Part shown: in pieces, positions 7,978-17,740 of the stretch | How positions within the stretch are numbered: the first letter of the stretch is position 1 | How the letters are laid out: each line of letters opens with the position of its first letter | NCBI GenBank assembly: GCA_021773195.1 | Contig: JAJFKN010000015.1 | Coordinates: 1 to 62,901 of the forward strand | Length of the DNA: 62,901 bases | Origin: Gammaproteobacteria bacterium | Lineage (GTDB): Bacteria; Pseudomonadota; Gammaproteobacteria; JAKBBU01 | Direction: 5' to 3' | Made by a program: the position numbers and the translations under genes | Notes under the pieces: model-generated | Told to the model about the DNA's origin: nothing | Database searches by the model: none | What the model saw: the letters and a program-made list of their open reading frames with translations, nothing else

Positions 7978-9902
7978 CGAAAGCGCCATTAGAAGGATTA
8001 TTACGCCCACCTTATGAGTTCATCAGTGCTGGTACCTTGTGTATAGCGGGGGCAGGACTCTGGGTCTGTGCACCGATATTGTCACTGACAACGTTGGGTT
8101 TAGTTTGTGTCAGCCTGCCGTTGACAGCGTTTGCGATTTATCGTGGTCTACAAGGGTGGCAGGTGGAGCGCTATCAGCACCGTTTATACCGCTTACGCCA
8201 TTACGCACTCAAATCATCGCATATTCCAACGTCAAAGCATCGAGTATTTTTGGGAAAAGGTTTTTTATGGCAGCCCATTCATATTCAGCGGTTGCGTGAT
8301 GTACAAAATGCTCGTGCTCTGCGACATCGTCCTTCAGAAGGAGCGGCATCTGTGGTTGGCGGTGAGCCTACATTGCATGGTGTAGGAGGCAAAGAGCAGA
8401 ATGTGTTTATGCCTATGAGTGACAGGGTAGGTCATACCTTGGTGTTGGGTACGACGCGCGTGGGCAAAACCCGACTTTTGGAAGTCTTAGTGACGCAAGA
8501 CATTCACCGAGGGGACGTGGTGATTGTGCTTGACCCCAAGGGCGATGCGGATTTATTTAAACGACTGTACTTGGAAGCTAAGCGGGCAGGGCGAGAAGAT
8601 AATGTCATTGCCTTTCATTTAGCCTTCCCGCAAGTGTCTGCTCGTTATAATCCCATCGGCAGTTTTGCGAAAGTCACGGAAGTGGCCAACCGAGTTACGG
8701 GGCCCTTGGCCAGTGATGGAGACTCAGCGGCATTTAAAGCATTTGCTTGGCGTTTTACCAATTTGATTGCCCAAGCGTTGGTAGCGCTGGGTAAACCACC
8801 CAACTATCATGAAATTGCCCAAAATCTATTGAACATTGAGCCATTGCTGTTGGAGTATGCACATACGTATATTCCTGATAAAGATCCCTTGGGACTGCGA
8901 ACCATTGAGGCACTGGAAGAAGACATTGACGAAAATAAATTGCCATTCAGTCAACGCGGTAAAAGTAAGCGCCTCTTAAGTGTTTTGCGCTACGTGGAAA
9001 ATGCCCCCTTTGAGGACAACATATTAACTGGTCTATGTTCAGCGTGTGATTACGACAAAACCTATTTCGATAAAATCACGGCGTCCTTATTGCCGCTACT
9101 GGAAAAACTCACCACCGGTAAAGTGGCTGAGTTACTATCCCCCCACAACAGTGATATTCATGATAATCGTCCTTGGTTTGACTGGCAGCAGGTTATTCGC
9201 AACAAAAAAATCGTATACGTGGGTTTAGACGCTCTAACGGACCAAGCAGTGGCCAGTGCCGTGGGCAATGCTATGTTGGCAGATTTATGCAGCGTGGCGG
9301 GTAAGCTCTACAACTTTGGGGTGAACAGTGGATTCCCCGATGAAAAACTGGAACAAGCGTCCATTTGTTTGCATGCCGATGAGTTTAATGAGCTGTGCGG
9401 CGATGAATTTATCCCACTGCTCAACAAAGCCGGTGGTGCTGGGATGCAAGTGACGGCCTATACCCAAACGGAGTCCGATGTGCAGGCGCGTGTGGGTAAC
9501 TCAGCCAAAGCGTTGCAAATGATGGGCAACTTCAATTCTCTCATTTGCTTGCGAGTAAAGTCGATAGCCACCGCAGAGATTGTGACTCGTCAATTGAATC
9601 AACGGGTGCAAGTGATGGATACGGTGCAGGCCTCCAGTGTCAGTGACAGTACCCTGCCGGAATCCAGTCATCGTTTTAGTACAAGTAATGAAGATAGACT
9701 GCAAGCCCACGAACAGCCGTTATTAAGCCCTGAGCATTTGATTCAATTACCCAAAGGGCAAGCCTTTTGCATTTTACAGGGCAGCCACTTGTATAAAGTG
9801 CGACTGCCTCTCCCCAAAGACCTTGATATGGATGAGCTGGGTGAAATTGGTCCGTTGATGGGATCCCTGTTACCTCCCAGTGATAAAGGCGGTGGTGCAT
9901 GA
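7974..9902 (+). CDS. traD: type IV coupling protein TraD
   Basis: Hexameric inner-membrane ATPase that brings the relaxosome to the secretion channel. 642 residues: two N-terminal membrane spans (about 20-57), Walker A GTTRVGKT at 159-166, Walker B VVIVLD at 182-187, and C-terminal motor segments including the ICLHADEFNEL motif. Features fit the SXT/TOL TraD subfamily (TIGR03743/TIGR03754), with length near normal. Overlaps neighbours by 4 bp each side, so translation is coupled. Confidence 0.92.
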   Translation: MTKAPLEGLLRPPYEFISAGTLCIAGAGLWVCAPILSLTTLGLVCVSLPLTAFAIYRGLQGWQVERYQHRLYRLRHYALKSSHIPTSKHRVFLGKGFLWQPIHIQRLRDVQNARALRHRPSEGAASVVGGEPTLHGVGGKEQNVFMPMSDRVGHTLVLGTTRVGKTRLLEVLVTQDIHRGDVVIVLDPKGDADLFKRLYLEAKRAGREDNVIAFHLAFPQVSARYNPIGSFAKVTEVANRVTGPLASDGDSAAFKAFAWRFTNLIAQALVALGKPPNYHEIAQNLLNIEPLLLEYAHTYIPDKDPLGLRTIEALEEDIDENKLPFSQRGKSKRLLSVLRYVENAPFEDNILTGLCSACDYDKTYFDKITASLLPLLEKLTTGKVAELLSPHNSDIHDNRPWFDWQQVIRNKKIVYVGLDALTDQAVASAVGNAMLADLCSVAGKLYNFGVNSGFPDEKLEQASICLHADEFNELCGDEFIPLLNKAGGAGMQVTAYTQTESDVQARVGNSAKALQMMGNFNSLICLRVKSIATAEIVTRQLNQRVQVMDTVQASSVSDSTLPESSHRFSTSNEDRLQAHEQPLLSPEHLIQLPKGQAFCILQGSHLYKVRLPLPKDLDMDELGEIGPLMGSLLPPSDKGGGA

Positions 9903-10519
9903 GTGGTCGGCCTTTGCAACACCGACGGGTGCTTCCCTCCCTGCGTCAAAGTTTGGGGTGTGTTGTGGGTAGCAGTTTAGTCCTGGGCACCATTGGCGTG
10001 TGCTTAGGATTACATAGTTCCTTAGCTGGACTGGCTTGGCAGTTTCATCTCATGCCTGACTCTAATTGGTTGTCATCTTTAATAAAAGCACCCCTGTTAG
10101 TGCCTTATCAGCATGATATTCAGCAGTTTGTTGCTAGCTATGACGTGACACAAGGTCCCAAACCCCTCATGCAGTGGCTTACGTGGGGGCTGATGCTGTA
10201 TGTGCAAGGGTTTGTGATTGTCATAGAGCGGATTTTGCAATCCCTACCATTGCTTTGCTTCGGGGCATTCATCACGGTCATTGCATGGGTGGATGGTTTT
10301 GTCTGTCATCGCATTCGTGTGGCCAAGGGCGCACGCGATAGTGCCACGGCCTATGAGCGTTATCGTCGGCTTGCACGGCGCTGCTTAGTACTCATTCTTT
10401 GGTGCACGTTGGCCTGGCCTTTTGACTTGAGTAATAGAGATATTTTGTTTTTGTTGTTATTAACCTTTGGCGCCGCTGTTCATCGTGGACGCACTTTGCA
10501 ATCTAAGTTTCGGGGGTAA
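9899..10519 (+). CDS. ICE membrane protein, PFL_4697 family
   Basis: 206 residues with four hydrophobic segments (roughly 18-45, 100-125, 128-145 and 165-195) and a basic cytoplasmic loop (CHRIRVAKGARDSATAYERYRRLARR). Length, topology and position directly after TraD match the PFL_4697 (TIGR03747) family of PFGI-1-type ICEs. Probably an inner-membrane partner of TraD. Overlaps TraD by 4 bp; the next gene starts immediately. Confidence 0.78.
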   Translation: MSGRPLQHRRVLPSLRQSLGCVVGSSLVLGTIGVCLGLHSSLAGLAWQFHLMPDSNWLSSLIKAPLLVPYQHDIQQFVASYDVTQGPKPLMQWLTWGLMLYVQGFVIVIERILQSLPLLCFGAFITVIAWVDGFVCHRIRVAKGARDSATAYERYRRLARRCLVLILWCTLAWPFDLSNRDILFLLLLTFGAAVHRGRTLQSKFRG

Positions 10520-10858
10520 GTGATGCATCGAATCAAACAAGCTGTCCGTCACCCTATCATCGGGGCCTGCTTATTGGTTGTACTCCTCGTGGTAGCGCAA
10601 TCGTTATGTGCCAAAACCCATGATGTGTCAAACGAACAAGCGCAGTTAGCGCGCATTGTGCAAGTATTAAATAGCATTACACCACTCATTGATTCAGCAG
10701 AGCAAGCTCAGCCAAAAAATACGCAAACGCCAGTGTGTTTTGATTGCCTGCGTCATGACATTCGCACCATGCAATCCAGCATCAATGCTCAAATTAGGCG
10801 AGAGAATCGAGTTGCAAGAGAAGAGCCTTTAGCAGCATTCACGGGGTATGACCTATGA
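10520..10858 (+). CDS. RAQPRD-like ICE protein
   Basis: 112 residues with an N-terminal signal/anchor (about 13-30). The following helical region QAQLARIVQVLNSITPLIDSAEQAQ, then CLRHDIRTMQSSINAQIRRE, has the layout of the RAQPRD family (TIGR01690), though the eponymous motif itself is degenerate. Start is GTG at 10520 or ATG at 10523. It sits in the standard family position between PFL_4697 and PFL_4701 and overlaps the latter by 4 bp. Confidence 0.65.
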   Translation: MMHRIKQAVRHPIIGACLLVVLLVVAQSLCAKTHDVSNEQAQLARIVQVLNSITPLIDSAEQAQPKNTQTPVCFDCLRHDIRTMQSSINAQIRRENRVAREEPLAAFTGYDL

Positions 10859-11085
10859 CCAGTGTGGCACAGCAAGCCTTTTATGCGGGTGCTGGGTTTA
10901 ATGCAGACACGCTAGAGCGTCTCATCTATGTGGTGCTTATGGGGATTATTGTCGTAGCTGCCTTATTGCTTTTGATGGGACTTTTGGATTGGTTCTCCCC
11001 CGGGGAAGAAAAAATCATCACAGGACTTGCCTTGTTACTCGCCATCATGGGTGTGGTGACTTTAGGTTTGCATATGTATGGATAG
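10855..11085 (+). CDS. ICE protein, PFL_4701 family
   Basis: A 76-residue protein with two membrane spans (about 22-44 and 53-74). QAFYAGAGF at the start and LDWFSPGEEKIITGLALLLA in the loop/second helix fit the PFL_4701 (TIGR03758) family of small pilin-like membrane proteins. Located before PFL_4702, in the conserved gene order. Probably a pilin or channel subunit. Confidence 0.78.
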   Translation: MTSVAQQAFYAGAGFNADTLERLIYVVLMGIIVVAALLLLMGLLDWFSPGEEKIITGLALLLAIMGVVTLGLHMYG

Positions 11086-11098
11086 AAGAGGAAGAAAT

Positions 11099-11467
11099 AT
11101 GAATGTCATAAAAAAAGTTGGGTGGCAAGTATCACATATCATTTTGTGGTTGAGTGTTTTGCCTCACGTGTATGCTGATAGTAACCCTTTTGGTAGCTTT
11201 GGGGATGGCAGCGATCCCATTCAAGACTCATCGACGGACGCCATCAACACCTTGAAGCTGCTCTTAGTGGTTGGTGGTGGCGCACTGTGCCTCTATGGCA
11301 TTCGAAGTCTCATGAATGCCCTCAAAACAAGGGATTCCGACCAGCACCAGAACAATACCATGGATGCTTTTCAAGGGATCATCATCCCACTCGTGGTGAC
11401 GGCAGCTGGTATGGTGCTCTTAGGCATTGGTTGGAAAGGCGTTACCTCTGCGAACGTGGGGTCCTAA
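11099..11467 (+). CDS. ICE membrane protein, PFL_4702 family
   Basis: Start at 11099 is supported by GAGGAAG just upstream; a longer frame from 11078 would bury that site inside the gene. The 122-residue product has a signal peptide ending near HVYA-D, a short polar stretch, and two membrane helices around a central polar loop (NALKTRDSDQHQNN). This is the layout of PFL_4702 (TIGR03745) proteins, which resemble VirB2/TraA-like pilins. Preceded by PFL_4701 and followed by TIGR03750 as in related elements. Confidence 0.75.
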   Translation: MNVIKKVGWQVSHIILWLSVLPHVYADSNPFGSFGDGSDPIQDSSTDAINTLKLLLVVGGGALCLYGIRSLMNALKTRDSDQHQNNTMDAFQGIIIPLVVTAAGMVLLGIGWKGVTSANVGS

Positions 11468-11468
11468 C

Positions 11469-11825
11469 ATGAGTGACTCAGTGAAAGATGTGTTAGGCCA
11501 CCGCTTGGATGAAGGCATTGCTGTCTTTGCCGGTTGCACCTTTGGCGAACTCACGGTATTGGCCGTTTTGTGTTTTTTACCGGTGGCATTGCTGTGTACG
11601 GTGTTGTCCCTGTTAACCGTGCATATGCTCACTGCCGGTTTGGGTGTAGCGGTGATTATTACCTTTTGGGTGACGAAGTCTGTGGCCAGACGCTATGAGC
11701 GCTTTAAGGGGGACAAACCCCGAGGTTATGTGAAGCAACGCGTCGCCCTTGGGCTGCAGAGCAAAGGATTATATCAGTCGCCACTCATTCACAAGAGCAG
11801 CGCTTGGGAGGTGGGTCACCCATGA
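11469..11825 (+). CDS. conjugative transfer protein, TIGR03750 family
   Basis: Start at 11469 follows the previous stop closely and gives a 118-residue protein with a soluble N-terminus, two membrane spans (about 28-50 and 52-72) and a basic C-terminus with RYERFKGDKPRGYVKQ. This matches the small inner-membrane TIGR03750 family (TraL/VirB3-like). Overlaps the next gene by 4 bp. Confidence 0.75.
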   Translation: MSDSVKDVLGHRLDEGIAVFAGCTFGELTVLAVLCFLPVALLCTVLSLLTVHMLTAGLGVAVIITFWVTKSVARRYERFKGDKPRGYVKQRVALGLQSKGLYQSPLIHKSSAWEVGHP

Positions 11826-12484
11826 AAGCACGTTATTTGGATGCCCTGGATGATTTGCGCTGGGTGGTGAAATGCCTGGTGGGGTGCTTGGCAGGTAGTG
11901 TGGTGATTATGCTTGGCTTAATCATTGGCTGGCACACGGCCACAACCCACATTCGCGTGATGGTGCCGCCGACCATTCCCAGCAGCGGGCTCAATTTACC
12001 GGCCAATGCCATTCCCAAAAGCAGTGTTTATGCCTTTGCTTACACCATGTGGCAACAGCTGAATACCTGGCCCAGCGACGGCAAAAGTGATGCTGCCAAA
12101 CGCATCGAGCAATTGAGTCCCTTCTTAACACCTCGATTTAAAAACCAATTGATTGACCATTTCAAGGCGGCGCAAAGCACGGGTGAGTTGCAAGGGCGCG
12201 TGAGGAGTGCTGAAGGCGTAAATGGTACCGCTTTTAATGTTCACTCAGTGGAACCCTTATCAAACAACAGTTGGGCGGTGACCTTACCTTTTCGCATTAC
12301 CGAGCGCTTGAATGAAAGCACAGAGGATAAAGGGCCTACCAAAACCTCGATGCCTGTAAAAGACGTGGCCATCACTTATGTCATTCGTGTGGTGCGCTAT
12401 GACGCTAATGCCAGCAAGAATCCCTGGGGGCTCGCGCTGGATGGGTATGTGGTGCCACCAAAGCGGGAGAAGACCTATGTGTAA
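11822..12484 (+). CDS. ICE protein, PFL_4703 family
   Basis: 220 residues starting at the ATG that overlaps the previous stop. One N-terminal membrane span (about 17-40) is followed by a periplasmic domain with VPPTIPSSG, YAFAYTMWQQLNTWP and AVTLPFRITERL. Features fit the PFL_4703 (TIGR03746) family, thought to be VirB8/TraE-like assembly factors. Overlaps the PFL_4704 gene by 8 bp. Confidence 0.78.
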   Translation: MKARYLDALDDLRWVVKCLVGCLAGSVVIMLGLIIGWHTATTHIRVMVPPTIPSSGLNLPANAIPKSSVYAFAYTMWQQLNTWPSDGKSDAAKRIEQLSPFLTPRFKNQLIDHFKAAQSTGELQGRVRSAEGVNGTAFNVHSVEPLSNNSWAVTLPFRITERLNESTEDKGPTKTSMPVKDVAITYVIRVVRYDANASKNPWGLALDGYVVPPKREKTYV

Positions 12485-13247
12485 GCGATTATTTCTCCTA
12501 TTTGTGAGTTTGCTGTTTGTAGCCAATGGTTTTGCCGGTGTGCAAACCCTTACGTGGCAAAAATTGCCCTTACCCATTCCTCTGATTCCGAATGTGGAGC
12601 GTGTGGTGGAATTACCAGGGGCAGCAACCGTGCGCTATGACTCCTCAAAATTACCAAAAAATGCTTTACAGGTGGAAAACAATGGCGGCGCACTGTACAT
12701 CACAGCCCACGCGCCCATCCCAAAGACGCGGCTGTTTGTCACAGTTAATAATTCACATACAGTTTTATTGTTGGATGTAAAAACGGTGGAAGAAGGTAGT
12801 AATGTGCCTATCAGCATTCGATTGCCAGGAAATAGTACTTCTCAGAATGGAACACGAGAAACGTTAAGTACCGTTAGTCTCATGCGCTTTGCCATTCAAC
12901 AGCTTTACGCACCCAACCGCCTGATGGAAAAGTCTGGCAATTTGTATTCCGTGCCTTTGAATCTGTTGAGCACCGTACCGCTTTTCACTTCCCAACAAGT
13001 GTTGGCTATGCCGCTGCACAGTTGGAGTGACGGGACGCATTTTGTGTCCGCTATTCAGGTGCGCAACTTGCGCCCCTATACCATCCACTTAGACTACCGG
13101 GCCGTATGTGGGCATTACCAAGGCATTGTGTTTTATCCCAATCGCATCTTAACGCGTTATCACAGCAAACAAGACAGTACGGTGGTGTTTCTGGTGTCTC
13201 ATGAGTCTTTGAAGCAAGCTTTAGCCAACTGTGGAGGCTCAATGTGA
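12477..13247 (+). CDS. ICE protein, PFL_4704 family
   Basis: Start at 12477 gives a clean signal peptide (MCKRLFLLFVSLLFVANGFA). The longer upstream frame lies inside the preceding gene. The mature 236 residues are beta-rich, with WQKLPLPIPLIPNVERVVELPG near the N-terminus and IQVRNLRPYTIHLD in the C-terminal part, the pattern of PFL_4704 (TIGR03749), a TraK/VirB9-like periplasmic channel component. Overlaps both neighbours. Confidence 0.78.
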   Translation: MCKRLFLLFVSLLFVANGFAGVQTLTWQKLPLPIPLIPNVERVVELPGAATVRYDSSKLPKNALQVENNGGALYITAHAPIPKTRLFVTVNNSHTVLLLDVKTVEEGSNVPISIRLPGNSTSQNGTRETLSTVSLMRFAIQQLYAPNRLMEKSGNLYSVPLNLLSTVPLFTSQQVLAMPLHSWSDGTHFVSAIQVRNLRPYTIHLDYRAVCGHYQGIVFYPNRILTRYHSKQDSTVVFLVSHESLKQALANCGGSM

Positions 13248-14671
13248 TGTTGCAAGTGCTCAAGACACCACTAGGTAAAGGTATTGCAGTTTTATTAGTG
13301 CTGACTGTGCTGGGTATTTTGGTGTTGTCTCATGGGGGCAAATCAAAGCCAACGTCGCAAGCAAACTCGCAAAGTCATACAGATACAGTAGACGATGGGG
13401 TAACGGCAGACAATGCTGTGGAAACCTTGCGAACACTAACAGCCAAAGTAAATCAGTTGTCCCAGCAGAATGCTCATTTAGCGCAAACCAATGCCGCTTT
13501 GCAAAAGGCAAATCATGCGCATATGCAATCGCTTATGGATAAATTCAATGCGTTCTTAAAACAACACCCACTAACTCAAACTGAAAAAAAGAAACAAGCA
13601 CCTCAAGCTGCACATCCACCTCAGGAGTCCCATGATGTAGTGAGATCCAAGTTCGGATTGTCGGGCAAAGCTCTGCAACAGGGATCACCAAGATCGGCGT
13701 TAGTGGTGATCCCTGACATGGCGGTGCAAGTTTTAGGATCCGAAACAACGGATCCAAGTTCTGATGATCATCCTTCGCCAGATCCAATGTTGAGCGATCT
13801 TGGATTCCATGATCCCCAAGCGAACGATCACAATACGACTGCTCATAATGTAAGCGCCCAAAGCCATAAGAATGTCGAGAATCCTTTTCCCTTGGCAGAT
13901 CCTGCCAGTCAGGCATCGTCTCAATCCGGGTCAAACGTGGCTCCCTATGCCACAATCCCACCAGGCGCAACCTTAACGGGCGCCAAACTCATGCAGCCCT
14001 TGATAGCCCGTGTGCCCATCAACGGCAAAGTGCCCAATCCTTACCCCTTCAAAGTAATTGTGGGTAAGGCCAATTTAACGGCCAACGGGGTGGATTTACC
14101 AAATGGTATTTCGGGGATGATTGCGCAAGGCTATAGCGAAGGGGATATGTTGGGCCATTGTGCCCGGGGTTACATCACGCTCGTGACTTTTGTGTTTCAA
14201 GACGGTCGCATAGCGACGCAAAAGAGCGATGACAACACGCCTCTTGGCACGTTATCAGCGGCTAACGGCAATCCTTGTTTGCCCGGCACATTCCACACCA
14301 ATGCGCCGGAGTATTTAGGCGGTACTGCGGTCTTAGGTGGTGTGGCGGGTTTTGCCAATGCGCTATCGGCCAATCAAACCTATTCGGTGACCAACAGCGA
14401 TGCCTCAGTCTCCACCGTGGTGAATAACGCCAACACTTATGCCGCGGGGCAAGCCATCTCGGGTATGGCAGGGGCGGCGCAATCCTGGTGGGACGAGCGC
14501 AATCGTGATGCCTTTGATTACGTGTATGTGCCTAATGTGGATGGCACCGGTGCCATTCGAACCGTCGTCATTAACATTAACCAAGCCATTCCCATTGATG
14601 ACGACTCAACAAAAAGGAAAGTGTTTTATGCGAAAAAGGCATCTAACTCTACTGCTATTCCCTTGGATTAG
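13244..14671 (+). CDS. ICE protein, PFL_4705 family (VirB10/TraB-like)
   Basis: 475 residues: one N-terminal membrane span (about 10-28), a coiled coil (about 52-95, including VNQLSQQNAHLAQTNAALQK), a long Pro/Asp/Ser-rich periplasmic linker, and a C-terminal beta domain. That domain has TLTGAKLMQPLIARVPING and the Gly-rich QGYSEGDMLGHCARGYITLV segment. This is the PFL_4705 (TIGR03752) layout, a VirB10/TraB-like protein spanning the envelope. Start is GTG at 13244 or ATG at 13247. Overlaps the lipoprotein gene by 44 bp. Confidence 0.8.
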   Translation: MMLQVLKTPLGKGIAVLLVLTVLGILVLSHGGKSKPTSQANSQSHTDTVDDGVTADNAVETLRTLTAKVNQLSQQNAHLAQTNAALQKANHAHMQSLMDKFNAFLKQHPLTQTEKKKQAPQAAHPPQESHDVVRSKFGLSGKALQQGSPRSALVVIPDMAVQVLGSETTDPSSDDHPSPDPMLSDLGFHDPQANDHNTTAHNVSAQSHKNVENPFPLADPASQASSQSGSNVAPYATIPPGATLTGAKLMQPLIARVPINGKVPNPYPFKVIVGKANLTANGVDLPNGISGMIAQGYSEGDMLGHCARGYITLVTFVFQDGRIATQKSDDNTPLGTLSAANGNPCLPGTFHTNAPEYLGGTAVLGGVAGFANALSANQTYSVTNSDASVSTVVNNANTYAAGQAISGMAGAAQSWWDERNRDAFDYVYVPNVDGTGAIRTVVININQAIPIDDDSTKRKVFYAKKASNSTAIPLD

Positions 14672-14999
14672 TGTGCTCGCAGGTTGCAGTACCACCACGG
14701 CTCAGCCACCGGTGAACACGCCCTCCATGGCAGCGGTGTATCAGTCGGCCATGAATGACAGCGAAACCAATCACATCGAAAACGTGAGACGAGGGTTGCC
14801 TCGTGCCAAATTGACGCAGCCCGTGGAAAAAATCAGTGGCAGCACGTTTTATAAAGTGCCGAATCCTGTGATTCCTCTGTACATCCCTGCGCATTTAGCA
14901 GGACCCGATGAAGCGCCCATTCCGTCCTACATCACGGCCTTTGAATTATACAAAAGCGATCACTTTGCCTTACCCGGCGAAACGGAGGTGCCAGAGTGA
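14628..14999 (+). CDS. conjugative transfer lipoprotein, TIGR03751 family
   Basis: Start at 14628 is preceded by AAGGAAAG and gives a lipoprotein signal with lipobox VLAGC (Cys20). The 123-residue product ends with the conserved PNPVIPLYIPAHLAGPDEAPIPSY segment cut into PNPVIPLYIPAHLA and PIPSYITAFELY, typical of TIGR03751 (TraV/VirB7-like). The start lies inside the end of the PFL_4705 gene, and the stop overlaps the ATPase by 4 bp. Confidence 0.82.
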   Translation: MRKRHLTLLLFPWISVLAGCSTTTAQPPVNTPSMAAVYQSAMNDSETNHIENVRRGLPRAKLTQPVEKISGSTFYKVPNPVIPLYIPAHLAGPDEAPIPSYITAFELYKSDHFALPGETEVPE

Positions 15000-17740
15000 G
15001 TTGGCGTACACTTTTCAAAGCATCAATGCCGAATCTTAGCCATCGAGTCACACAGGCTGAGAGCAAAGCAACCTACCAGCGCCCAAATAGCTTATCCAAG
15101 CACTGGGTGCTGCGTGATGTGCTCCCTGGGGAATCCATTTTTTTAATGTCTGATGGTAAAAGCCTAGGGGCGGGGTTTGAATTGTTTCCCATCGCTTGTG
15201 AGGGGCGCAGTGAAACATTTGTGCAAGAGTTATCCGAGCGTTTTGAGCCTCTTTTTCAAGATGCACTGGAAAAGTACCCCGATGAAGCCAGTCCTTGGGT
15301 ATTGCAATGGTACGTGGAAGACGATAATGATTTATCTCGATTTCATGAGACGTTTAATACCTATTGCCAAACGAAAGCAACGTTAACGGGGCATACTCAA
15401 GCGCTACTCAAGCAACATTTGGATGACTTTAGTCACAGTGAAGCGTTTACCGATAAGCGAGTCACGGGATTGCCTTTTTCGGTCAAGGTGCGTCGTGTGC
15501 GCTTGCTCTTTTATCGACGGCTGCATGGTAAATCGGATTTACGCTATCACCAAAATGCATTGAATGATGTGAAGGCCGCGCAATTAGCCATCAGCTCACA
15601 ATGCCAAGCCATGGGGGTTGCTTATGAGGCGTTAACTCCTCATGCCATGCAGGATTGGTTGCAGGGCTGGTTTAATCCGGGGAGAGATAAGTTAACTTGG
15701 GATATTGATGACTTTCCCTTTGGGGTGGACTTATCGGAGCTGCCCTTTACCAGCGAACCTATGAGCAATAAAGACACGGGTTTCTGGTATTTTAATGATA
15801 AGCCCCATTACTATTTGCCGGTGTCAGGACTGCAACGCTTACCCCAAGCCGGGCACTTGTTTGCTGAGCGCGGCCCCATGGGGCGTTGTCATGCACTCTT
15901 TGACCAAGGCGGGCTTGGCTCTCGCTTTGTCATGACCGTTGTGGTGCAAGACCAAAGTATTGTGCAGCGGCGTATTGAGCGACTACTCAAAAGCGCGAAA
16001 CGCGCCCAGGGCGCTGAAAAGGACTTAAGTGTGTCTGTGGCTAATGATGCCTTAGCCTTAATGGCCAGAGGCAGCACCTTTTATCCAGCCACCATGGGAT
16101 TTTATTTGCGCGGAGAGAATGACGCATACCTTCAGCAGCAGATGTTGCAATTGCAATCGGTCTTGCAGAGTCACCAGCTCACCACCATCAAGCCCCATGA
16201 CAACACCGTGGCCCTGCATCGTTATTTGCATCAATTACCTTTTAACTATCAGTTTGATTTCGACAAGGCTTGGCTCAAAGACAGTCGATATTACAGCAGC
16301 AAACAGTTGGCCAAACTGGTGCCTTTGTACGGGCGTGAGCGAGGCACAGGAAACCCTGGGTTTGTCTTCTTCAATCGTGGCGGTGAGCCCATTACCATAG
16401 ACCCTTTAAATCCCTTGGATAAATCCAGCAACTCGCACTTGCTGCTACTTGGTACGACGGGTGCGGGTAAATCCGCCCTCATGATTTACTTAATGCTACT
16501 GCTCATGAGTGTGCGAAGGCCCAAGCTCGTGTGCGTGGAAGGCGGCAACTCCTTCATGCATTTGTGCGCTCACTTTAAAAAACAGGATGTGTCGGTCTTT
16601 CGCATTGAAATCAATGAATCAGCCTCTGCGAGTTTGAGTTTAAATCCCTTCATGGATTCACACCAGCTACTTGCACAAATCGAAGCCCTTAAAAGCCAAG
16701 AGGCCAAGCTGCAACAAGCGCTCAGCAAAAGTAATCAATCCTTGGAGTCAGCCATGGAGGATGATTGGCAGTCCGATACATCTACCGGTTACGGCCGGGA
16801 TTATCTATCGGAGATGACGCTAGCGGCTTGTTTGATGATAACAGGCGGTATTGATAGTGAAGCAATCATCACGCGCGCTGAGCGTCAATTGATTATGCAA
16901 GCCTTATTGCGGGCCGCTGAAACGGCTAAAGCCGCAGAGCATTCACAAATGGTGGCGAGCGATGTGAGTTCGGCACTCAAAGCCATGCATCAGGATAAAG
17001 ACTTAACCGTAACCGCCAATCAGCGTGACCGTTTGTTGGAGTTCGCGTTAAGCCTGGATGCCTTTTGCGCAGACCCCATCACGGCGCGGTTTTTTAATCG
17101 CAGAGGCGAGCCTTGGCCAGATGCCGACGTTACCGTATTGGAGTTGGGACTTTTTAAAGACAGGGACGATTACGAACCTCAGCGCACCTTAGCACTCGTG
17201 ACCTTAATGACCCGTGCCATGACTTGGGCGGAGCAATCCCAGTACCAAGGCAATCGGGAAACGGTCTTTGTGGGGGACGAATGTCATCTTTTGATGAATA
17301 ATCCTTTTAGCCGCGCCATGCTTACCCAATGCGCCAAGATGTCGCGCAAAGTGGCGCTGTGGCTTTGGCTCATGTCTCAAAACGTGAAAGATTTCCCCGA
17401 TGATGCCAGGCGCTTGCTGGCCATGATGGAGTTTGTGCTCTGTTTGGGCTTAAAAAAAGAAGAAATCAATCTGGTGTCTAACATTACGGAAGTGACTGAG
17501 GAGGCCCATGAGCTTCTGCGAACCATTCGAAAGTCGCCTAAGCAATATGTGGAAGGCGTACTGCTGCAGGACGATAAGGCCATTCGTTTTCGCAACATAC
17601 CTCCGAAGTTCATTTTGGCCTTAGGCATGACGGAAAAAACTGAGAAGCATGAGTTACAGCAGTTAGCGAAGCAAGAAGGCGCCACTCTTTTAGAGGCCAT
17701 TGAGTTGTTGGCTGAGCGTATGCGGGTGAATAAAACATGA
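14996..17740 (+). CDS. conjugative transfer ATPase, PFL_4706 family (VirB4/TraC-like)
   Basis: 914-residue energising ATPase of the type IV secretion apparatus. Walker A GTTGAGKS lies at about residues 486-493 and the Walker B-like VFVGDECHLL puts the acidic pair at about 761-762. The N-terminal half has the expected non-catalytic VirB4 domain. Length and motifs fit the PFL_4706 family (TIGR03744). Together with TraD it provides the motor functions of transfer. Overlaps both neighbours by 4 bp. Confidence 0.92.
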   Translation: MSWRTLFKASMPNLSHRVTQAESKATYQRPNSLSKHWVLRDVLPGESIFLMSDGKSLGAGFELFPIACEGRSETFVQELSERFEPLFQDALEKYPDEASPWVLQWYVEDDNDLSRFHETFNTYCQTKATLTGHTQALLKQHLDDFSHSEAFTDKRVTGLPFSVKVRRVRLLFYRRLHGKSDLRYHQNALNDVKAAQLAISSQCQAMGVAYEALTPHAMQDWLQGWFNPGRDKLTWDIDDFPFGVDLSELPFTSEPMSNKDTGFWYFNDKPHYYLPVSGLQRLPQAGHLFAERGPMGRCHALFDQGGLGSRFVMTVVVQDQSIVQRRIERLLKSAKRAQGAEKDLSVSVANDALALMARGSTFYPATMGFYLRGENDAYLQQQMLQLQSVLQSHQLTTIKPHDNTVALHRYLHQLPFNYQFDFDKAWLKDSRYYSSKQLAKLVPLYGRERGTGNPGFVFFNRGGEPITIDPLNPLDKSSNSHLLLLGTTGAGKSALMIYLMLLLMSVRRPKLVCVEGGNSFMHLCAHFKKQDVSVFRIEINESASASLSLNPFMDSHQLLAQIEALKSQEAKLQQALSKSNQSLESAMEDDWQSDTSTGYGRDYLSEMTLAACLMITGGIDSEAIITRAERQLIMQALLRAAETAKAAEHSQMVASDVSSALKAMHQDKDLTVTANQRDRLLEFALSLDAFCADPITARFFNRRGEPWPDADVTVLELGLFKDRDDYEPQRTLALVTLMTRAMTWAEQSQYQGNRETVFVGDECHLLMNNPFSRAMLTQCAKMSRKVALWLWLMSQNVKDFPDDARRLLAMMEFVLCLGLKKEEINLVSNITEVTEEAHELLRTIRKSPKQYVEGVLLQDDKAIRFRNIPPKFILALGMTEKTEKHELQQLAKQEGATLLEAIELLAERMRVNKT